Of a stretch of 64,000 nt of DNA, positions 59,495 through 64,000 are shown piece by piece (within the stretch, counting starts at the first letter, position 1; every line of letters begins with the position of its first letter). The stretch is from Pseudomonas putida (GTDB lineage Bacteria > Pseudomonadota > Gammaproteobacteria > Pseudomonadales > Pseudomonadaceae): positions 873,501 to 937,500 of the forward strand of contig CP047152.1 of NCBI GenBank assembly GCA_041879295.1, in the 5' to 3' direction. The position numbers and the translations under genes were made by a program. The notes below the pieces were generated by a model. That model had not been told where the DNA came from. It was given only the letters and a program-made list of their open reading frames with translations, and searched no databases.

Positions 59495-60442
59495 ATGGCC
59501 AAGATCCTCACTCTCACCCTGAACCCGGCGCTGGATATCACCATCGGCCTGGACGCTCTGCGCCCAGGCCAGGTCAACCGTAGCCAGGAGCAGCACAGTC
59601 ACGCCGCGGGCAAGGGGCTGAACGTTGCACAGGTACTGGCCGATCTGGGGCACAGCGTAACCGTTGGCGGTTTCCTCGGGCGCGACAATCTGCAGCCCTT
59701 CGAGGCGCTGATCGACGGTCGCGGTTTTACCGACTGCTTTGTTCGTGTGCCGGGCGAAACCCGCAGCAATATCAAGCTGGTCGAGGCCGATGGCCGTGTC
59801 ACCGATATCAACGGGCAGGGCCCGGAGGTCGACGAGGCGGCACGCAACGCCTTGCTGTACAGGCTGCAACAGAATGCCCCAGGTCACGATGCCGTGGTGG
59901 TGGCTGGTAGCCTGCCGCGCGGGATCAGTGCCGACTGGTTCCGCCAGTTGCTCGAACTGTTGAAGGCTCAAGGCCTCAAGGTTGTCCTGGACAGCAGTGG
60001 TGAAGCCCTGCGTGTCGGCTTGCAGAGCGCGCCCTGGCTGGTCAAGCCCAATACCGAAGAACTGGGCGAAGTGCTGGGTCTGCCTGTGGATAACCTGGCG
60101 CAACAGACGGCTGCCGCCAAGCGCCTGCTGGCCAGTGGCGTTGAACACGTGGTGGTGTCTGCGGGCGAGCAGGGCGTCAGTTGGTTCAGTCGTGACCTGG
60201 CCATGCACGCCCGCCCACCCAAGGTACGGGTTGCCAGCACGGTGGGGGCGGGGGATTCGCTGGTGGCCGGCATGGTCCACGGCCTGTTGCTGGCCGAGGC
60301 GCCTGCGCAGACGTTGACCCGAGCCACTGCCATCGCCGCCCAGGCCGTTACCCAGGTTGGCTTCGGTATACGTGACCGCGAGCACCTGGTGCAATTGGAA
60401 GCGGCCGTGCAACTGACAGAACAACAAGAGGGTTGCCGATGA
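59495..60442 (+). CDS. fruK: 1-phosphofructokinase
   Basis: FruK converts fructose-1-phosphate to fructose-1,6-bisphosphate with ATP. The 315-residue PfkB-family protein has NPALDITIGLDALRPGQVNR, the GKGLNVAQVLADLG segment and the C-terminal anion-hole/base motif STVGAGDSLVAGMVHGLL with the catalytic Asp. It directly follows fruB and overlaps fruA by 4 bp. Confidence 0.95.
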   Translation: MAKILTLTLNPALDITIGLDALRPGQVNRSQEQHSHAAGKGLNVAQVLADLGHSVTVGGFLGRDNLQPFEALIDGRGFTDCFVRVPGETRSNIKLVEADGRVTDINGQGPEVDEAARNALLYRLQQNAPGHDAVVVAGSLPRGISADWFRQLLELLKAQGLKVVLDSSGEALRVGLQSAPWLVKPNTEELGEVLGLPVDNLAQQTAAAKRLLASGVEHVVVSAGEQGVSWFSRDLAMHARPPKVRVASTVGAGDSLVAGMVHGLLLAEAPAQTLTRATAIAAQAVTQVGFGIRDREHLVQLEAAVQLTEQQEGCR

Positions 60443-62181
60443 ACATTGCCATAGTCACCGCCTGCCCCAATGGCCAGGTGTCGAGTGTACTGAGCGCACG
60501 CTTGCTGTCCGCCGCTGCCCAGCGGCGCGGCTGGAGCACCAGCGTCGAAGTGCAGAATACTGAACATCCCGAGCGGCAACTGAGCGCCGCGCAGATCGCC
60601 GAGGCTGACTGGGTGCTTGTGGTCAGCACCGGGCCGGTGGACCTGGCCCGCTTCGTCGGCAAACGCCTGTACCAGAGCACGCCATCCCAGGCGCTGGCTG
60701 ATCGCGAAGGCTTTCTCGACGAAGCGGCGGCCAACGCCGAGCTGCTGGTCGCAGTGACAGATGGCCCCGCCGCCGCTGGCAGTGCTGGCACCCGCATCGT
60801 AGCCGTCACTGCCTGTCCGACGGGCGTAGCCCATACCTTCATGGCCGCAGAAGCCCTGCAGCAAGCAGCACAACAACTGGGCTATCAGCTCACCGTCGAG
60901 ACCCAGGGCTCGGTCGGTGCGCGCAACCCCTTGTCTGCTGAAGCCATCGCCGCGGCGGACGTGGTTTTGCTGGCCGCCGACATTGAAGTTCCCACTGCAC
61001 GTTTCGCCGGCAAACGTATTTACCGTTGTGGTACCGGCATTGCCCTCAAGCAGGCCCGCGCGACTCTGGACAAAGCCTTGGCGCAGGCCACGGTGGAGAA
61101 CAGCGCCGACGCCGCAGCGCCGACCACGCCGACGAAGGGCGAGAAAACCGGCGTGTACAAACACTTGCTTACCGGCGTGTCGTTCATGCTGCCGATGGTG
61201 GTGGCCGGTGGCCTGCTGATCGCTCTGTCGTTCGTGTTCGGTATCGAGGCCTACAAAGAGGCGGGCACCTTACCGGCGGCGTTGATGCAGATTGGCGGTG
61301 AAGCCGCCTTCAAACTGATGGTGCCGCTACTGGCGGGCTATATCGCCTGGTCCATCGCCGACCGCCCCGGGCTGGCCCCCGGCATGATCGGCGGCCTGCT
61401 GGCCAGCACCTTGGGGGCCGGCTTCATCGGTGGCATAGTCGCCGGTTTTCTTGCCGGTTACAGCGCCAAGTCCATTGCCCGATGGGCGCGCTTGCCCAGC
61501 AGCCTGGAGGCGCTCAAGCCAATCCTGATCATTCCATTGCTGGCCAGTCTGTTCACCGGCCTGGTGATGATCTACGTGGTCGGCCAGCCGGTAGCGGCGA
61601 TGCTCGAAGGGTTGACGCACTTCCTCGACAGCATGGGCACCACCAATGCCATCCTGCTGGGGCTGTTGCTGGGCGGCATGATGTGCGTCGACCTTGGCGG
61701 GCCGATCAACAAGGCCGCCTATGCGTTCTCGGTGGGGCTGCTGGCCTCGTCGAGCTACGCGCCAATGGCCGCGACCATGGCCGCCGGCATGGTGCCGCCG
61801 ATTGGCTTGGGTATTGCCACCTTCCTGGCCAGGCGCAAGTTCGCCCAGAGCGAGCGCGAGGCGGGCAAGGCAGCGCTGGCGCTGGGGCTGTGCTTCATCT
61901 CTGAGGGGGCGATTCCGTTTGCCGCCAAGGACCCATTGCGGGTGATCCCGGCCAGTATCGCCGGTGGTGCGTTGACCGGGGCATTGTCGATGTACTTTGG
62001 CTGCAAGCTGATGGCGCCGCATGGCGGCTTGTTCGTATTGCTTATCCCCAACGCGATCAACCATGCGCTGCTTTATTTGTTGGCGATCATGGCCGGTAGC
62101 TTGTTGACTGCGGTGGTGTATGCCGTGATCAAGAAGAGCGAGCGGGTGGAGCTGGCGGTGACGCCGGTTAAAAGTACCTGA
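60439..62181 (+). CDS. fruA: Fructose PTS EIIBC (FruA)
   Basis: FruA imports and phosphorylates fructose to fructose-1-phosphate. The 580-residue protein has an N-terminal degenerate EIIB' domain (MNIAIVTACPNGQVSS), the true EIIB with active Cys (VTACPTGVAHTFMAAEAL, about residue 125), and an EIIC membrane domain from about 240 with many helices (GVSFMLPMVVAGGLLIALSF). The ATG at 60439 overlaps the fruK stop. It is the last gene of fruBKA. Confidence 0.95.
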   Translation: MNIAIVTACPNGQVSSVLSARLLSAAAQRRGWSTSVEVQNTEHPERQLSAAQIAEADWVLVVSTGPVDLARFVGKRLYQSTPSQALADREGFLDEAAANAELLVAVTDGPAAAGSAGTRIVAVTACPTGVAHTFMAAEALQQAAQQLGYQLTVETQGSVGARNPLSAEAIAAADVVLLAADIEVPTARFAGKRIYRCGTGIALKQARATLDKALAQATVENSADAAAPTTPTKGEKTGVYKHLLTGVSFMLPMVVAGGLLIALSFVFGIEAYKEAGTLPAALMQIGGEAAFKLMVPLLAGYIAWSIADRPGLAPGMIGGLLASTLGAGFIGGIVAGFLAGYSAKSIARWARLPSSLEALKPILIIPLLASLFTGLVMIYVVGQPVAAMLEGLTHFLDSMGTTNAILLGLLLGGMMCVDLGGPINKAAYAFSVGLLASSSYAPMAATMAAGMVPPIGLGIATFLARRKFAQSEREAGKAALALGLCFISEGAIPFAAKDPLRVIPASIAGGALTGALSMYFGCKLMAPHGGLFVLLIPNAINHALLYLLAIMAGSLLTAVVYAVIKKSERVELAVTPVKST

Positions 62182-62191
62182 GCTGACCCCA

Positions 62192-62226
62192 CTTTGTGGG
62201 AGCGGCACAAGGTCGCTCTCACAAAG
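62192..62226. terminator. REP-like hairpin after fruA
   Basis: CTTTGTGGGAGCG and CGCTCTCACAAAG (one mismatch) form a 13-bp stem just after fruA and before the convergent DUF3820 gene. Confidence 0.65.
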
Positions 62227-62240
62227 GCCGCGTTGACCTC

Positions 62241-62462
62241 TCAGCGCCCATGCTTCTGCCGCAACGGCACCAGCAGATCACCCAGCCCGTTGTGATCGAT
62301 CTCATGCATCAACGCCAGCAACCCGCCCAGTTCCCCTGTCGGGAAGCCCTTGCGCGCAAACCACGCCAGGTAGTCTCCTGGCAGGTCGGCAATGATCCTC
62401 CCTTGGTACTTGCCGAACGGCATGCTGCGGGTCACCAGTAGTTCGAGGGTTTCCGGCTTCAT
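62241..62462 (-). CDS. DUF3820 family protein
   Basis: The 73-residue protein (MKPETLELLVTRSMPFGKYQ, GDYLAWFARKGFPTGELGGL) matches DUF3820, a small uncharacterised family. I start at ATG 62462, since the upstream frame to 62528 has no conservation. It is convergent with fruA. Confidence 0.8.
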   Translation of the reverse strand: MKPETLELLVTRSMPFGKYQGRIIADLPGDYLAWFARKGFPTGELGGLLALMHEIDHNGLGDLLVPLRQKHGR

Positions 62463-62608
62463 CGTCGCGCACCTGGCTGTGGAAAGGCGCCGACCATACT
62501 GCAATCTGCACGAAGCCCCAAGCGGCAATCATGCAGAACGCCGTTATCAGCTGTCGTCTCTTTTGTGTAACTCATTGAAAATAAAGTAATTTATTTTTGT
62601 GGTAAGCG

Positions 62609-62624
62609 TGGCACGAACACTGCA
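62609..62624 (+). promoter_or_regulatory. Sigma-54 (RpoN) promoter
   Basis: TGGCACGAACACTGCA has the -24 TGGCACG and the -12 TGCA elements, with GG and GC separated by exactly 10 bp. It lies about 40 bp upstream of the four-helix-bundle gene. RpoN use implies an enhancer-binding activator, which is not in the window. Confidence 0.85.
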
Positions 62625-62662
62625 ATTCCCTAGAGGACTATCACCTGCCAAGGAGTTCGACC

Positions 62663-63139
62663 ATGAGCAACCCCAACAAAGACGTGATCGACGTACTCAA
62701 CGACCTGATCGAGTACAGCAAGGATGGCGAGAAAGGTTTCAAGGCCTCGGCCGATGATGTGAAGAACCCCGAACTGAAAGCGTTCTTCGTCCAGCGCGCG
62801 GGTGAGTGCGCTAACGCTGCCAGTGAATTGCAGGGCGAGGTTCGCCGCTTGGGCGGCGACCCGGAAACCTCCACCAGCATCAGTGGCGACCTGCACCGCG
62901 GCTGGGTCAACCTCAAGTCGATGGTCACCGGCAAGGACGAAGAGGCGGTGCTGAACGAGGTGGAGCGTGGCGAGGACCACGCCCTCAAGGCCTACAAGGA
63001 AGCCCGCGAGAAGCTGGTGAAACTGGGCCGCACTGCCAGCGACATGACCTACAGCCTGGTGGAAAAGCAGCTGCAAGGGGTGCAGCGCAACCATGACCAG
63101 GTCAAGGCCCTGCGCAACGCCGCTCGCGCCCGCTCCTAG
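62663..63139 (+). CDS. PA2169-family four-helix-bundle protein (DUF2383)
   Basis: The 158-residue protein is wholly helical and acidic, with ferritin-like DUF2383 features (MSNPNKDVIDVLNDLIEYSKDGEK is the N-terminal helix in part, FVQRAGECANAASELQGEV). Functions are unproven; PA2169-family genes are often stress- or stationary-phase-regulated. AAGGAG precedes the ATG, and a strong sigma-54 promoter lies upstream. Its stop codon shares two bases with the stop of the convergent GGDEF gene. Confidence 0.85.
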   Translation: MSNPNKDVIDVLNDLIEYSKDGEKGFKASADDVKNPELKAFFVQRAGECANAASELQGEVRRLGGDPETSTSISGDLHRGWVNLKSMVTGKDEEAVLNEVERGEDHALKAYKEAREKLVKLGRTASDMTYSLVEKQLQGVQRNHDQVKALRNAARARS

Positions 63140-64000
63140 TCGAGCGGGCCCTCGACCCGGTTTCGGCCCTTGGCCTTGGCCCGGTAGAGCGCTTCGTCCG
63201 CAGCACCCAGCACCCTGCCAAGGTCGTGCTGGGTGTCGGACAAACCGATACCGATGCTCACGGTTACTGCGTGGGCATCATCCGCAAACGGCGCCAGCGC
63301 CTCGACGCTGGCGCGGATGCGTTCAGCCAGTAGCTGGGCCCCGGCCAGATCGGTTTCCGGCAGCACGACCTGAAACTCCTCCCCACCGTAACGCGCGGCC
63401 AGGTCCGCCGGTCGGCGAATGCATGCCTCGATGGCCTTGGCCACTTCGCGCAAGGCATGGTCGCCACCGGCGTGACCATGGCGCTGGTTGAATGCCTTGA
63501 AGTGGTCCACATCCACCATCAGTACCGCCAGTGGTTTACGGTTACGTTGGGCGCGGGCCCATTCCTGGCGCAGCACATGGTCCAGCCTGCGACGGTTGGC
63601 CAGGCCAGTCAGGCTATCGGTGGAGGCGAGCATAGCCAGGTCTTCTTCGGCCTCGTGGCGGCGGCGCAGTTCGCGGCCCAGCAGCAACGTCAGCCAGAGA
63701 ATGCCCACGCACAGACCGCCGGTGGCGACGCTGACGACAATGGCGGTGCGGCGCCAGGACTCGAACACCTCGTCGGCCGAGTGCACCACCAGCACGATCA
63801 GGGGCAGTTGCGCGACCCGGGCGAAGGTGAACATGCGGAGCTTGCCGTTGATGTCGGAGCGGGCGGTGAAGGTACCGCTCTGTTCAGCGATGATGCGCTT
63901 GAAATTGGGCCTTTCGGTGTAGGAGGTTCCAATCAGCGGGTCCTGCGCGCGGTGGGGCTGGCGGACGAGCAACTGCCCGTCGGTATTGAACAGGTTGATG
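63136..64000 (-). CDS. Membrane-bound diguanylate cyclase (GGDEF), 5'-truncated by window
   Basis: The frame is open to the right edge. Visible parts are the end of a periplasmic sensor domain (dCache-like: DPLIGTSYTERPNFKRII), a transmembrane helix (ATGGLCVGILWLTLLLG), and a GGDEF domain. The catalytic motif is RYGGEEFQVVL, with an inhibitory I-site RPAD five residues before it. It should make c-di-GMP with product feedback. The N-terminus lies beyond the window. It converges with the DUF2383 gene, overlapping by 4 bp. Confidence 0.93.
   Translation of the reverse strand, partial: INLFNTDGQLLVRQPHRAQDPLIGTSYTERPNFKRIIAEQSGTFTARSDINGKLRMFTFARVAQLPLIVLVVHSADEVFESWRRTAIVVSVATGGLCVGILWLTLLLGRELRRRHEAEEDLAMLASTDSLTGLANRRRLDHVLRQEWARAQRNRKPLAVLMVDVDHFKAFNQRHGHAGGDHALREVAKAIEACIRRPADLAARYGGEEFQVVLPETDLAGAQLLAERIRASVEALAPFADDAHAVTVSIGIGLSDTQHDLGRVLGAADEALYRAKAKGRNRVEGPLD

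Noticed and set aside
59087..60427. 446-codon minus-strand frame opposite fruB/fruK
   Set aside because: It is a shadow of the PTS genes; motifs are all on the plus strand.

Overview
The window reads as a stretch of a Pseudomonas chromosome, most likely the P. putida group. The evidence is the GC-rich codon use, the gene order (prmC-moeB-murI-pagL, phrB-MerR, hemH-uraA-upp-hpt-mqo, pta, trxB, nadC-ampDE, fruR-fruBKA), REP-type palindromes ending in GCGGGC/GCCCGC, and regulatory sites known from P. putida. Gene calls come from translated sequence and motifs. No database search was run. No rRNA, tRNA or CRISPR array was seen.

Layout. 1-2.7 kb: prmC (partial), moeB, murI and the lipid A deacylase pagL. 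2.8-9 kb: a light/photodamage region. A four-gene overlapping operon on the minus strand encodes a tRNA 4-thiouridine desulfidase (RudS type), a LitR/CarH-type MerR regulator, photolyase and a degenerate SDR. An FAD oxidoreductase gene and a divergent YfcH-hemH pair follow. Two copies of a TGTACA-N12-TGTAYA repeat, the reported PplR1 operator, lie upstream of these units. 10-16 kb: uracil and hypoxanthine salvage (uraA-upp, hpt), small conserved genes and mqo. 16-24 kb: small conserved genes, an acyltransferase, an SRAP protein, an M48 lipoprotein, a manganese-exporter-like gene behind a yybP-ykoY riboswitch, rsmC and a D-2-hydroxyacid dehydrogenase. 24.5-33 kb: a medium-chain acyl-CoA ligase, DUF1302 and DUF1329 envelope proteins and a MalT-type LuxR regulator, probably one fatty-ester/lipid uptake module. 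33-43.5 kb: a two-component pair, a metallo-hydrolase, an OmpA-like lipoprotein, pta, slyD, a glutathione peroxidase, a glycosyltransferase with a Pho-box-like promoter, and a soluble BdlA-like chemoreceptor.

43.5-47.7 kb is the clearly accessory part. It holds two paralogous Tdi1-like (GAD/DUF1851) immunity genes. The second is split by a complete 2,065-bp IS66-family element with an 8-bp target duplication. Fragments of what look like Ntox15 DNase toxins precede each immunity gene, and the 3' end of the chemoreceptor gene plus its downstream DNA is duplicated between them. This looks like a decaying type VI toxin-immunity island that grew by segmental duplication.

47.7-64 kb returns to core genes: cysZ, trxB (with an OxyR-like site), nadC, a DUF1631 gene, ampDE, tatD-fruR, the fructose PTS operon fruBKA with its Cra operator, a small DUF3820 gene, a four-helix-bundle stress-type gene behind a strong sigma-54 promoter, and a partial GGDEF diguanylate cyclase at the right edge.
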